64,000 bases of DNA from CAYLLE01 sp964384485 (GCA_964384485.1 CAYLLE010000005.1:5615-69614); one strand, 5' to 3'; shown: positions 18,309-27,131, counted from the first letter of the stretch. Notes: a model not told the origin generated them from the sequence alone. Numbers and translations are program-made.

Positions 18309-19754
18309 TTGGACAGTTTTTTAGTGACCATGACTCCCTCTACTGCTGAAAAACAGCCCCCCCATGCTCAAAGAGAAGCTTCTGCAGCGGGAATAGAAAC
18401 CGGTCTGAGCCCGTTCGAGGTGCAGCTCTCCAGAGAAATGGAGAAAACTTCCCGGGAGCGGGAATCCGCCGGAAACAGACCGGAAACAGAAACATCGGCG
18501 GAAAAACCCGAGGAAACGCCCGCGGAAGCATCGGATGAAAAGACCGGCCGGCCCGCTGAGCCGGAGACCGACGCGAAATCAGCCGATAATCCGGAAAAGC
18601 AATCCGAAAAGGAAGGAGTCGAATCCGGTGAAGAAGCTCCCGTTTTGTTCCGGGTCGGAATCAGAAAAAATCAGCCCGTACAGGCGGAAAAAGATAAAGC
18701 AGCATCGGATAAAAGCAAACAAGTCCCGGTTAAACCTGTCCCGGCGAAAATTGCCCATGTCAAGAAGCAGGAACCGGATAAGCCGCCTGGAGAAGCAGAA
18801 GCGTATATTCATGAAAAACCGGAGAGTAAAAAGAAATCATTTACCGGAGATAAAGAAAATCAGAAAACCGGTAAGGTTATAAAAGATGCCGAAGTAAAGG
18901 CGGATCAGACCCGGTCGGGCAGTATTGATGAGAAAAGTGTAAAAGAGCCGGTTAAAGGCCGGATATCGGAAAAGACGGATATTGCGCCGTCTCCGGAGAA
19001 GGCTGAAAGCGGGGACGGGGCGGAAAAGTCCGTTATGAACCGGGTCAGACCGGAACAGCAGGAGATAAAAGCGGGGGAAGGTCCGCGGGAAGGAGTGATC
19101 TTTACCCGGAAAGCCGAAGGTCCGGACCGCGGATTCAGCCTTAATGTGACCGATTGGAGAACGCCGGCGGATAAAGGCGGAGCAAAACAAAGCAAACATG
19201 TTACGAAAACATCCACCGTCGAATCACAGGGTCCGGATATTTCTGCTTCAAAAAGTGATGTTTCTGCTAAGGGATCTTTTCAGCTTCGCCAGGAAGCTGA
19301 GCCCCCGGCTTCTCAGTTTCAGCGGGTATTCAGGAACGTTCAGGAACAGATGCAGGGTGATTTTGTCCGGTCGGCGCGTCTGGTTTTGAAAAACGCCGGA
19401 AACGGAGAAATCCGTCTGCTCCTCCGGCCCGAGGAGCTCGGAAGCGTCAGGATTAAAATGGAAGTCGGAGATAACCGGATAACCGGCAGAATCATTGTGG
19501 ATTCACCGCAGGCCAGGGAAACCATGGAGCAGAACCTGCCAAGTCTCTACAAGGCTCTTAAGGAGAGCGGATTTGAATCCGCCTCCCTGGATATTTCCCT
19601 GGGCAACCGGGAAGACGGCGGAGAGGCCGGAAACAGAAGTAAAAGGAACAGTGAAACCGGAAACATCCGGCAGGCAGCCGGAGAATTCGAGCTGAATACG
19701 GTATTTGCCGATATAAGTACTCAAGATAATATGCTTGTCAATTTGATGGTTTAG
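18309..19754 (+). CDS. fliK: Flagellar hook-length control protein FliK
   Basis: Hook-length ruler and export-specificity switch factor. About 370 N-terminal residues are disordered, rich in Lys, Glu, Pro and Ser, as expected for the ruler. The C-terminal hook-length domain (about 375-450) has the family pattern GEIRLLLRPEELGSVRIKME and ITGRIIVDSPQARETMEQNL. TTG at 18309 is chosen because GGAGG (18296-18300) sits 8 bases before it; the frame is open further upstream only across the end of flbB. It lies just before flgD, as in Borrelia (flbC). Confidence 0.88.
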   Translation: MDSFLVTMTPSTAEKQPPHAQREASAAGIETGLSPFEVQLSREMEKTSRERESAGNRPETETSAEKPEETPAEASDEKTGRPAEPETDAKSADNPEKQSEKEGVESGEEAPVLFRVGIRKNQPVQAEKDKAASDKSKQVPVKPVPAKIAHVKKQEPDKPPGEAEAYIHEKPESKKKSFTGDKENQKTGKVIKDAEVKADQTRSGSIDEKSVKEPVKGRISEKTDIAPSPEKAESGDGAEKSVMNRVRPEQQEIKAGEGPREGVIFTRKAEGPDRGFSLNVTDWRTPADKGGAKQSKHVTKTSTVESQGPDISASKSDVSAKGSFQLRQEAEPPASQFQRVFRNVQEQMQGDFVRSARLVLKNAGNGEIRLLLRPEELGSVRIKMEVGDNRITGRIIVDSPQARETMEQNLPSLYKALKESGFESASLDISLGNREDGGEAGNRSKRNSETGNIRQAAGEFELNTVFADISTQDNMLVNLMV

Positions 19755-19770
19755 GAGGAACGGAAGGGAT

Positions 19771-20223
19771 ATGGATTTTTCCACGTTAATGAACAATCAG
19801 GAAGTTTCAGTGCTCAAATCCCAGGTCAAGGGGATGAATGATGCGATCCTGGGTGAGCGGACAGTAAAGCAGGAACTGGGAAAGGATGATTTTTTACAGC
19901 TCCTCCTTACCCAGCTCACTCATCAGGATCCGACGGAACCGCTGGAGGACAAGGAGTTTATCGCCCAGATGGCTCAGTTCTCCACTCTGGAACAGATGAG
20001 CAACATGAGCCGCCAATTCACGGAAATGGCGGGACTCCTCTCTTCCAGTGAGGCCATGAGTCTCTTAGGACGAGATGTCCGGATTATAGCGGACGGCGCG
20101 GAAGTAACCGGTACCGTTCAGGAAGTACGCCGAGGGGAGTTTCCCCAGGTACTCGTTAATGGAACATACTACGATTTTGCCGCTGTAGACGGGGTACTCT
20201 CCCGCGGCGGCAAGGAAGAATAA
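19771..20223 (+). CDS. flgD: Hook-capping scaffold FlgD
   Basis: Hook cap that is needed for FlgE polymerisation and then discarded. The 150 residues contain the N-terminal FlgD signature ELGKDDFLQLLLTQLTHQDP and FIAQMAQFSTLEQM, with a short C-terminal domain (GRDVRIIADGAEVTGTVQEV). It is compact compared with the 220-230 residues in enterics, lacking most of the Tudor/FnIII-like region, as in other spirochaetes. TAGGAGG lies near the start. flgE follows 12 bases on. Confidence 0.95.
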   Translation: MDFSTLMNNQEVSVLKSQVKGMNDAILGERTVKQELGKDDFLQLLLTQLTHQDPTEPLEDKEFIAQMAQFSTLEQMSNMSRQFTEMAGLLSSSEAMSLLGRDVRIIADGAEVTGTVQEVRRGEFPQVLVNGTYYDFAAVDGVLSRGGKEE

Positions 20224-20235
20224 GGAGGCGCCACT

Positions 20236-21630
20236 ATGATGCGGTCGTTGTACTCCGGAGTTTCCGGACTGCAGAATCATCAGACAAAAATGGATGTTAT
20301 CGGAAACAATATATCCAATGTAAATACAACCGGTTTTAAAAAGAACCGGGTGATCTTTCAGGATATGCTCTATCAAACCCTGTCGGGAGCAGCACGTCCC
20401 CGGGAAGAAGTAGGCGGTGTAGACCCTAAACAGGTGGGATTGGGAATGACAATTGCCAGTACCGATACCGTTCATACCCAGGGATCTCTTCAAACGACTG
20501 GTAAAGCCGAGGATGTCGCCATCAACGGAAACGGTTTTTTTGTACTCAGGAAAGGAGACCAGCTCTACTACACCAGGGACGGATCTTTCGGGATCGATGA
20601 AGAGGGAATGTTCGTAAATCCCGCGAACGGAATGCGGGTCCAGGGATGGCAGGCAGAAACGGTGGACGGCAATACAACGATCAACACCTCGGCGGAACTT
20701 CAGGACTTGGTAATTCCGGTAGGAAGCAAGGACCCGGCAGCCTCTACCTCAATGGTGGAACTGGCGTGCAACCTGAACAAGAACCTTCCCGAAATCCCCC
20801 CCGGCGCCACTCTGGAGGATGTGGACGCAGGGACCCGGGTTGTTACCCACAACATATACGATTCCATGGGAAACACCCACCAGCTCAGGGTAGAATTCAC
20901 CAAAGTAGTTGGTGAAACCAACCAATGGCAGGCAGCCGTTACGGTTGATCCCGATTCGGAAACGCCCACAAATACCCTGGTAAATATCGGCGGTGTGGAT
21001 GCCGAGCCATCCAACATTTTTACCATGGAATTTTCTAATGACGGTACCCTGCTTCAGGTTACCGACGCCGCGGGAGACGTTATTGACGCGGGAAACCTTG
21101 CGGTGGATGTGTCGTTTGATGTGCTGCAGGCTACCCCGCCGGTTGAAGGTGGACCTCCCCTGCGGCAGGATTTCCAGTTAAACCTCGGTGAGGCAGGATC
21201 GTTTGTAGACTCCATGACTCAGTATGCTTCACCGACTTCAACGAAGGTTTTTGCCCAGAACGGCAACGGTATGGGATACCTTGAATCGTTCCGGATCGAC
21301 CAGAGCGGAATAATTACGGGTGTATTCTCTAACGGCACCAACCGTCCTCTGGGTCAACTTGCTCTGGGCAGTTTCACAAACCCGGGGGGACTGGAAAAAA
21401 TCGGAGAAAACAATTTCGCGGAGACAATCAACTCCGGAATAGCGGATATCGGACCTTCCGGTATTGCCGGGAAGGGAAAGGTCATAGCCGGAACTCTGGA
21501 AATGAGTAATGTCGATTTGGCGGAACAGTTCACCGATATGATTGTTACTCAGCGGGGATTTCAGGCCAACTCTCGGACCATAACCACCTCCGACCAGATG
21601 CTTCAGGAACTTTTGAATCTGAAACGGTAA
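20236..21630 (+). CDS. flgE: Flagellar hook protein FlgE
   Basis: Builds the hook joining rod and filament, here inside the periplasm. The N-terminal rod/hook helix is LYSGVSGLQNHQTKMDVIGNNISNVNT, given here only by its key parts SGVSGLQNHQ and GNNISNVNTTGFKK; the C-terminal helix is MIVTQRGFQANSRTITTSDQ. K165 and C178, followed by N179, occupy the exact positions reported to form the lysinoalanine cross-link between hook subunits in Treponema denticola. AAGGAGG precedes the ATG. A hairpin follows the stop. Confidence 0.97.
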   Translation: MMRSLYSGVSGLQNHQTKMDVIGNNISNVNTTGFKKNRVIFQDMLYQTLSGAARPREEVGGVDPKQVGLGMTIASTDTVHTQGSLQTTGKAEDVAINGNGFFVLRKGDQLYYTRDGSFGIDEEGMFVNPANGMRVQGWQAETVDGNTTINTSAELQDLVIPVGSKDPAASTSMVELACNLNKNLPEIPPGATLEDVDAGTRVVTHNIYDSMGNTHQLRVEFTKVVGETNQWQAAVTVDPDSETPTNTLVNIGGVDAEPSNIFTMEFSNDGTLLQVTDAAGDVIDAGNLAVDVSFDVLQATPPVEGGPPLRQDFQLNLGEAGSFVDSMTQYASPTSTKVFAQNGNGMGYLESFRIDQSGIITGVFSNGTNRPLGQLALGSFTNPGGLEKIGENNFAETINSGIADIGPSGIAGKGKVIAGTLEMSNVDLAEQFTDMIVTQRGFQANSRTITTSDQMLQELLNLKR

Positions 21631-21642
21631 TTTTTGATGCCG

Positions 21643-21676
21643 GCGGGATAGAATGATTCTGTCCCGCTTGCGTTTT
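21643..21676 (+). terminator. Hairpin after flgE, terminator-like
   Basis: GCGGGA, T, AGAA, a 3-base loop, TTCT, G, TCCCGC give an 11-pair stem with one T-G wobble (21643-21667), followed by a weak T tract (TTGCGTTTT). It may terminate part of the transcription after the abundant hook mRNA, or protect its 3' end. Confidence 0.5.
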
Positions 21677-21697
21677 GGGGACGAATACAACTATAAT
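21668..21697 (+). promoter_or_regulatory. Possible internal promoter before flbD
   Basis: A perfect TATAAT (21692-21697) lies 18 bases after a poor -35, TTGCGT (21668-21673), between the flgE hairpin and flbD. If active it would give the motor and export genes their own housekeeping supply. Confidence 0.35.
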
Positions 21698-21699
21698 TA

Positions 21700-21723
21700 G
21701 AGGGTGATTCCCCATCACCCCTC
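21700..21723 (+). other. Second hairpin, in front of flbD
   Basis: GAGGGTGAT (21700-21708) pairs with ATCACCCCTC (21714-21723) with one bulged C and a 5-base loop. It ends 12 bases before the flbD start, where no strong Shine-Dalgarno is seen (GAAGAG only), so it could affect translation of flbD or processing of the operon RNA. Confidence 0.45.
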
Positions 21724-21735
21724 GAAGAGTAGCAT

Positions 21736-21933
21736 ATGATAAAAGTGACGAAGTTAGGCGGGACGGTCTATTATATCAATCCGCACCAGATCGAATATAT
21801 CGAAACAAATCCCGATACAACACTGATAATGCTTTCGGGGAAACGGCTGGTAGTCAAGGAAAGTTTTCCAGACGTGCTTGATTCTATCATTGCCTACCGG
21901 CGGCAGATTGGGGCTTTTAAAAATGAGGAGTAG
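21736..21933 (+). CDS. flbD: Flagellar FlbD family protein
   Basis: Small (65 residues) protein beginning MIKVTKLGGTVYYINPHQIEYIE, the characteristic FlbD pattern, with a C-terminal helix SIIAYRRQIGAF. The family is always found between hook and motor genes in spirochaetes and Firmicutes; its molecular role is not established. It is distinct from the Caulobacter transcription factor of the same name. motA follows after 6 bases. Confidence 0.92.
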   Translation: MIKVTKLGGTVYYINPHQIEYIETNPDTTLIMLSGKRLVVKESFPDVLDSIIAYRRQIGAFKNEE

Positions 21934-21939
21934 TCCAGT

Positions 21940-22722
21940 ATGGATTTAGGTACGATAATTGGAATTATCGCCGGTTTTCTCGTTGTGCTGTTCGGTATTA
22001 TCGTCGGCGGTGCAAGCCCCGGCTTGTATGTCCACATCCCGTCCCTGCTTATTGTTTTAGGGGGTTCCTTCGGTGCCATGATGGTGTCCAATCCCTTAAG
22101 CCGGGTGCTGGGTATCATGCGGTACATCACTCAGATCATCAGGACGCCGGACTGGCAGGAAGAAAAAGTGATCAGTGATCTGGTGGCTTTTTCAGAACGG
22201 GCAAGACGGGAAGGGCTTTTAGCACTGGAAGATAATCTTGATGAAGTGGAAGATGAATTTATGCGGAAAGGTATCCAGCTTGTTGTTGACGGTACCGATC
22301 CGGACATCATCAAGAATATCCTCTATAATGATCTGGGCCAAATCCAGAACCGTCACGACAGCGGAATAAAACTATTTGATGACTGGGGAAAGATTGCTCC
22401 TGCGTTCGGGATGATCGGTACCCTTATCGGACTCATTGCCATGCTTGCAAACTTAGAAGATCAGTCGTCTATCGCTGCCGGTATGTCTACCGCGCTTATC
22501 ACCACCCTGTACGGAGCGTTTTTCGCGAACCTGATTCTTATACCGTTTAAAAACAAGCTGGAAGACCGGGATAAAGCTGAAACCCGGGCGAAAGAAATCA
22601 TTATTGAAGGAATACTGTCGATACAGTCCGGAGACAACCCCCGGATTCTGCTGGAAAAGCTGATCAGCTTTCTCCCGCCGAGACAGCGGGAAGAACTCCG
22701 GCAGGAATCGGTGCGGGAATAA
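21940..22722 (+). CDS. motA: Flagellar stator protein MotA
   Basis: Proton-channel stator subunit with four membrane helices: two near the N-terminus (LGTIIGIIAGFLVVLFGIIV, LLIVLGGSFGAMMVS) and two around 150-200 (IAPAFGMIGTLIGLIAML, TALITTLYGAFFANLILIP). The cytoplasmic loop (70-145) carries charged residues that contact FliG. The 260-residue length is typical. GAGGAG precedes it and motB follows 18 bases later. Confidence 0.96.
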   Translation: MDLGTIIGIIAGFLVVLFGIIVGGASPGLYVHIPSLLIVLGGSFGAMMVSNPLSRVLGIMRYITQIIRTPDWQEEKVISDLVAFSERARREGLLALEDNLDEVEDEFMRKGIQLVVDGTDPDIIKNILYNDLGQIQNRHDSGIKLFDDWGKIAPAFGMIGTLIGLIAMLANLEDQSSIAAGMSTALITTLYGAFFANLILIPFKNKLEDRDKAETRAKEIIIEGILSIQSGDNPRILLEKLISFLPPRQREELRQESVRE

Positions 22723-22740
22723 TCCGGCATAGGAGAATAT

Positions 22741-23469
22741 ATGCCTTTTCCTAAAAAAAAGGAAAAAAAACAGGAAGGCGCCGCTGATTGGCTCTTGACC
22801 TACGGTGACATGGTAACACTCCTCTTAACATTCTTCGTGATGATGTTTACTACCGCGGAGATTGACGGGTATAAACTGCAGCTAATTTTAGCCGCCTTTC
22901 AGGGGGTCGGTTCTTTGGACGGCGGAAACACCCTTCAGGAGGGAAAGCTGGCTGAGCTGGGAAATAACATCATGACCCTGCCTTCCATGGAGAAGGGAAG
23001 AGCACTGGATAAGGCAAAAAAGCTTGCCACCTCCCTTCTGCAGCCGGATATCCAGACGAAAAAGATCCGGATAACCGAAGATGAACGGGGTCTGGTTATC
23101 TCCCTTGCGGCTGATTCTTTTTTCGGACCGGCAACCGCGAATGTTAACATTGAGGGCAACAGGGATATACTCAGGAATCTCTCTCTGATGCTCTCTTCGG
23201 AAACCCTGGAGAATCGAATGTTCCGCATCGAAGGCCATACCGATTCCATTCCGACCAACCCCAGCGGAGAGTGGGAAACAAACTGGGAACTTTCAATTGA
23301 CCGTGCCGCAAACATGCTCCACACCCTGGTGGATTACGGCGTGGATGAGGACCGGTTTCATGTTGCCGGTTTTGCCGATACCCGGCCTATCGCCACGAAT
23401 GAAACTCCCGAAGGCAGAGCGTACAACCGGCGGGTAGAAATAATTATTCTGACTGAAGGCCATATGTAA
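22741..23469 (+). CDS. motB: Flagellar stator protein MotB
   Basis: Stator subunit anchoring MotA to peptidoglycan. A short basic N-terminus leads to one membrane helix with the proton-carrying aspartate D23 (LTYGDMVTLLLTFFVMMF), then a linker and a C-terminal OmpA-like peptidoglycan domain (RIEGHTDSIPTNPSGEWETN, FHVAGFADTRPIATNETPEG, NRRVEIIIL). All catalytic and binding motifs are intact in 242 residues. Directly downstream of motA. Confidence 0.96.
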   Translation: MPFPKKKEKKQEGAADWLLTYGDMVTLLLTFFVMMFTTAEIDGYKLQLILAAFQGVGSLDGGNTLQEGKLAELGNNIMTLPSMEKGRALDKAKKLATSLLQPDIQTKKIRITEDERGLVISLAADSFFGPATANVNIEGNRDILRNLSLMLSSETLENRMFRIEGHTDSIPTNPSGEWETNWELSIDRAANMLHTLVDYGVDEDRFHVAGFADTRPIATNETPEGRAYNRRVEIIILTEGHM

Positions 23470-23496
23470 AGGCGTTAAATAGAAGGAGACTGAAAA

Positions 23497-24060
23497 ATGT
23501 CGGATGAGATTTTTGATAATGATGATGAGATTATCGGCGGTGAAGAGGTACAAACCGGCGGAACCAAAAAGGTCGGTTTTCTGCCGGGAATCGTCATACA
23601 GATCCTCAAGTGGGCCGCGATTGCGGTGGGAGCAGTCATCTTTATCGTTACCGTGGTGGTGATCACCATGAATATCATGAACCGGGGATCGGTCAACCAA
23701 AGCCGGCTCCCGCAGGTAGAAGCTTATGAAGGAGCGCCGGAGATTTTATCCTGGTTCGAAAATATCGGACAGATCAGAACACCTACGGCGGATGAAACGA
23801 GACACACCGTGATGGCAAAAATCCTCATCGGGTATCCGAAAGACAACAAGCGAATTCAGACCGAGCTTATCGAACGGACACCATGGATAACCGAACTTGT
23901 GCGGAGCTATTTTTCGTCACATACCTCGGATGAACTTCTGGGACAGCAGAACGAACAGCGGGTACAGGAAGAACTCAAGGCCCGCATTAACAATATAATG
24001 ACGGAAGGAAAAATCAAAGAAGTAATCTTCGGAGATACCTACAACATTGTGGAATTTTAA
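23497..24060 (+). CDS. fliL: Flagellar basal-body protein FliL
   Basis: Single-pass inner-membrane protein that rings the stators. An acidic cytoplasmic N-terminus (about 30 residues) is followed by one helix (WAAIAVGAVIFIVTVVVITMN) and a periplasmic FliL domain containing VMAKILIGYPKDNKRIQTEL and the typical ending EVIFGDTYNIVEF. 187 residues. It lies between motB and fliM as in other spirochaetes; in Borrelia FliL affects flagellar orientation. Confidence 0.92.
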   Translation: MSDEIFDNDDEIIGGEEVQTGGTKKVGFLPGIVIQILKWAAIAVGAVIFIVTVVVITMNIMNRGSVNQSRLPQVEAYEGAPEILSWFENIGQIRTPTADETRHTVMAKILIGYPKDNKRIQTELIERTPWITELVRSYFSSHTSDELLGQQNEQRVQEELKARINNIMTEGKIKEVIFGDTYNIVEF

Positions 24061-24076
24061 GGTATAATATAGGTAT

Positions 24077-25102
24077 ATGACGGAAGTATTATCCCAGGAC
24101 GAAATTGATCAGTTACTAACGGCCATATCTTCGGGTGATATAGAAACGGAGGAAGTCCATAAAGCGACGGATCAGCGGAAGATCCGGATTTGGGACTTTA
24201 AGCGGCCCGATAAGTTTTCCAAAGAACAGCAGCGGTCGGTCCAGGTAATCCACGACACCTTCGCCCGTCTTACGACCACCTCCCTCAGCGCCCAGCTCCG
24301 GAGTCTGGCCCAGGTTCATGTGGCTTCGGTAGATCAGCTCACCTATGAGGAGTTCACCCGGAGTATTCCGAATCCCACAACCCTGGCTATCATCAATATG
24401 GATCCTCTCCACGGATCGGCAATCCTGGAAATTGATCCGGCAATCACCTTCACAATTATCGATCTTCTATTCGGAGGACAGGGAGAAGGAATTAAAGTTA
24501 CCCGGGAGCTTACCGATATTGAGAGTTCGGTAATGGAAGGGGTAATAGTCCGATTTTTGGGAAATATGCGGGAAGCCTGGAGTCAGGTAATTGATTTACG
24601 GCCGAGATTGGGTAATATCGATACCAACCCCCAATTTGCATCCATCGTCCCGCCGAACGAAATGGTACTTCTGGTGACTCTGGAAACAAAGATCGGTGAT
24701 GTGGAAGGGATGATGAACATCTGTATCCCCTATATCACCATTGACGCGATAAGTCCCAAACTGAGCCAGCAGTATATGTACTCCACCATCCGCAGAGGCG
24801 GTTCAACGGAAAATTTGAATATTATCCGGGAACGGCTCTTGCAGATGCAGATTCCCGTGGTGATAGAAATCGGGCAGATGGATATCAAGATACGGGATGT
24901 CCTGTCTCTCCAGGTAGGGGATGTGGTGCGGCTTCCCGATGTTAGAGTGGGAGACCCTTTTACCTTAAAAATTGTAAATAAACCGAAGTTCCTGTGTAAA
25001 CCAGGCGTGGTCGGAAAAAAATATGCCATTCAGATTACTAAAAAACTCGAAGAAGTCACCAAAGAAGAATTCGAAGAGCTGGCTTCTGAGGTTGAAGAAT
25101 AA
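24077..25102 (+). CDS. fliM: Flagellar motor switch protein FliM
   Basis: C-ring protein that binds phosphorylated CheY and transmits the signal to FliG. The N-terminal CheY-binding peptide is LSQDEIDQLLTAIS, the middle CheC-like domain includes VIHDTFARLTTTSLSAQLR and the GGQGEGI FliG-contact loop, and the C-terminal SpoA domain ends the 341-residue protein (LSLQVGDVVRLPDVRVGDP). A 5-bp GC hairpin (25104-25121) lies between this gene and fliN/fliY. Confidence 0.96.
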   Translation: MTEVLSQDEIDQLLTAISSGDIETEEVHKATDQRKIRIWDFKRPDKFSKEQQRSVQVIHDTFARLTTTSLSAQLRSLAQVHVASVDQLTYEEFTRSIPNPTTLAIINMDPLHGSAILEIDPAITFTIIDLLFGGQGEGIKVTRELTDIESSVMEGVIVRFLGNMREAWSQVIDLRPRLGNIDTNPQFASIVPPNEMVLLVTLETKIGDVEGMMNICIPYITIDAISPKLSQQYMYSTIRRGGSTENLNIIRERLLQMQIPVVIEIGQMDIKIRDVLSLQVGDVVRLPDVRVGDPFTLKIVNKPKFLCKPGVVGKKYAIQITKKLEEVTKEEFEELASEVEE

Positions 25103-25144
25103 CCCCGGTTTCCACTCCGGGTATCTTAAAACGGGAGGATTACT

Positions 25145-26242
25145 ATGAGTGACGGTTCGTTGTCTCAAGATGAAATAGATGCTTTGCTGCAGGGGTCAGG
25201 TGATGTTGATTTCGGTGAAACTCCGTCCGCCGAAGGCGGAGCGGGCCTGGGCAGTCAGGAGATCCGGGCGTTTTCGAAACTGATGGATGAGACCTTGGAC
25301 TCACAGGCATCCATTTTTTCCATGCTTCTGAGCAAAACAGTCACGGTCAGGGATCCGAAGGTGAATACCCGGAGTCTGCAGGATATTGCCGGAAACCTCG
25401 GCAATATGGCGGTGCAGGTAACTGTTGGACTTAACGGCGCCGTGTCCGGTCCCCACGCGTTTTTTGTCCAGGGCGAAGCGGCCCAGAAAATCGCGGGTCC
25501 CATGATGGGAGAAGAACAGCTCGAACTGGATGACGCCGCGGTAAACGCTCTGCAGGAAGCTTTTTCCCAGATAACCGGGAATATTGCCACGACGTTAGGA
25601 AATAAAACCGGCGGAACAATCATGACCGATCCGGCGGAAGGCACATTAGTTGAATCCGGAGATCTTTCGTTTTCGGAAGATAATCCGGTTACCGTTTCCT
25701 ATGAGCTTGGAATTGAAGGGGAAGGAAACTACACGATTTACGAAGTTTTCTCCCCGGACACCGTTCAAGCAATTCTGGAAGCCGCAGGTTTAGGCAGCAG
25801 TCCGGCGCCCCAGGCGGCGGCAGGCGGCGGCGGGGGAAATCCCTTCGCGGCAGGAGGTCAGTCCCAGGGGGGATTCGGCGGCGGAGGCGGCGGTATGAAT
25901 CCATTTTCCACCGGTCCGGGAGAACCGGATGTACAGGCAGTTCAGTTTCCCGGACTGCAGCAGCAGAATGTTCCGTCGGAACAAGGCAATATAGGTCTTC
26001 TTATGGATGTATCCATGGAGATGACCGTTGAACTTGGACGGACAAAATGGCTTATCAGGGATATTCTCGGGATGGCGGAGGGGACAATCGTACAGCTTGA
26101 TAAGCTGTCGGGAGAACCGGTAGACATCCTGGTGAACAACAAACCCATAGCGAAGGGGGAGGTTGTGGTTATCGATGAGAACTTCGGTGTCAGGGTCACT
26201 GAAATAGTCTCCGGAATGGACAGACTTGGTAATCTGAAATAA
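25145..26242 (+). CDS. fliY: Flagellar motor switch phosphatase FliN/FliY
   Basis: Fused switch protein of 365 residues. It starts with a second CheY-binding-like peptide (LSQDEIDALLQGSGDVDFG), then a CheC-like domain (40-215), a glycine-rich linker (about 220-262) and a C-terminal FliN/SpoA domain (LLMDVSMEMTVELGRTKWLIRD, IVQLDKLSGEPVDILVNNKPI). CheC-type FliY proteins can dephosphorylate CheY-P; the motif E/D-x3-N is plausible here (DDAAVNALQEAFSQITGN) but activity is inferred. Borrelia calls its shorter version FliN. Confidence 0.92.
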   Translation: MSDGSLSQDEIDALLQGSGDVDFGETPSAEGGAGLGSQEIRAFSKLMDETLDSQASIFSMLLSKTVTVRDPKVNTRSLQDIAGNLGNMAVQVTVGLNGAVSGPHAFFVQGEAAQKIAGPMMGEEQLELDDAAVNALQEAFSQITGNIATTLGNKTGGTIMTDPAEGTLVESGDLSFSEDNPVTVSYELGIEGEGNYTIYEVFSPDTVQAILEAAGLGSSPAPQAAAGGGGGNPFAAGGQSQGGFGGGGGGMNPFSTGPGEPDVQAVQFPGLQQQNVPSEQGNIGLLMDVSMEMTVELGRTKWLIRDILGMAEGTIVQLDKLSGEPVDILVNNKPIAKGEVVVIDENFGVRVTEIVSGMDRLGNLK

Positions 26243-26314
26243 GGTTTGTTAACTAAAGAAGTCCGAAAAAAGTAAAAAAACAGTGAAAAAAATGCAAATT
26301 CACGAAACAATCGG

Positions 26315-26343
26315 TTGATGAATCGGTAAAAGAGCCGTAGAAT
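26315..26343 (+). promoter_or_regulatory. Sigma-70-like promoter upstream of fliO
   Basis: TTGATG (26315-26320), a 17-base spacer and TAGAAT (26338-26343) match the housekeeping consensus at 4 of 6 and 5 of 6. It lies in the 185-base gap between fliY and fliO, the largest gap inside the flagellar operon. Confidence 0.45.
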
Positions 26344-26366
26344 AGTATATATCTGGAGAAATTTTT

Positions 26367-26380
26367 TTCCGGATCCGGAA
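26367..26380. repeat. 14-bp perfect palindrome upstream of fliO
   Basis: TTCCGGATCCGGAA is a perfect inverted repeat about 20 bases downstream of the expected start from the 26315 promoter, the place of a repressor site. CCGG is common in this DNA, so chance is possible. Confidence 0.35.
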
Positions 26381-26427
26381 GGAGACAGAATATCGGCTGT
26401 TTCCGGAAGGTGATTTGGGAGGGGACA

Positions 26428-27099
26428 ATGAAACGACTCGTTATCTGTTTAAGTATCATAATACTATCATTCTCATTACCACTCTTCTCTCAGGAACAGG
26501 CCGGGTCCGGTTCTTCTCCCAGTTCGGAAAATACATCAGACGGAACGATGGTGGATGAAACTGCAATACGGATCGGCGGACAGGAAGATCCCGCCGAAGA
26601 CGGGCAGGCGGAAGTTCCCGATTCGTCTCTGGGAAGTTTAAGCATCTGGAGTTTCCTCCGGATGATCCTGGTTCTGGGTCTTGTGGTCGGCGCAATTTAT
26701 CTTATTTTTCATTTCTTAAAAAAAGCCGGCGGATCCAAATTCAAAGATTCCGATCTCATCAAAATAATCGGTACAAAGCAGATCTCAGCAAACAAATATC
26801 TCTATCTTGTTGAAGTAGGAGGACTGCTCTACCTGGTGGGAAGCGGCGAAAACGGTATGCAGCTCGTTTCGGAGATTACCCGGCAGGAAGTGGTGGATGA
26901 ACTTTTGATTCAGGCGGCCGCGAATCCTGAAGTTCCCAAAAAGAATTTCGCCGACATGTTCAGCGGAATGTTCCGCGGGGGCGGATCATCCGGATTTTCC
27001 GGTATCGGCGGCGGCGGAGGTTCCGCGATCGGCTCCGCGGATTTTTTAAAAAAGCAGCGGGAGCGGCTTAAGAACATTAAAAATAGTCCGGGTATTTAG
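26428..27099 (+). CDS. fliO: Flagellar biosynthesis protein FliO (FliZ)
   Basis: Assembly factor for the FliPQR export gate. A signal peptide (KRLVICLSIIILSFSLPLFS) and an acidic periplasmic stretch precede a membrane helix (MILVLGLVVGAIYLIFHFL), then a cytoplasmic domain with GTKQISANKYLYLVEVGGLLYLVG, shown here only in part (VGGLLYLVGSGENGMQLVS), typical of FliO. ATG at 26428 follows GGGAGGGG; an in-frame GTG at 26410 is further upstream without a site. Gly-rich C-terminus. Called fliZ in Borrelia. Confidence 0.88.
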   Translation: MKRLVICLSIIILSFSLPLFSQEQAGSGSSPSSENTSDGTMVDETAIRIGGQEDPAEDGQAEVPDSSLGSLSIWSFLRMILVLGLVVGAIYLIFHFLKKAGGSKFKDSDLIKIIGTKQISANKYLYLVEVGGLLYLVGSGENGMQLVSEITRQEVVDELLIQAAANPEVPKKNFADMFSGMFRGGGSSGFSGIGGGGGSAIGSADFLKKQRERLKNIKNSPGI

Positions 27100-27131
27100 A
27101 ATTCCGGCATGTTTCATTATTGGGGGGGGAA

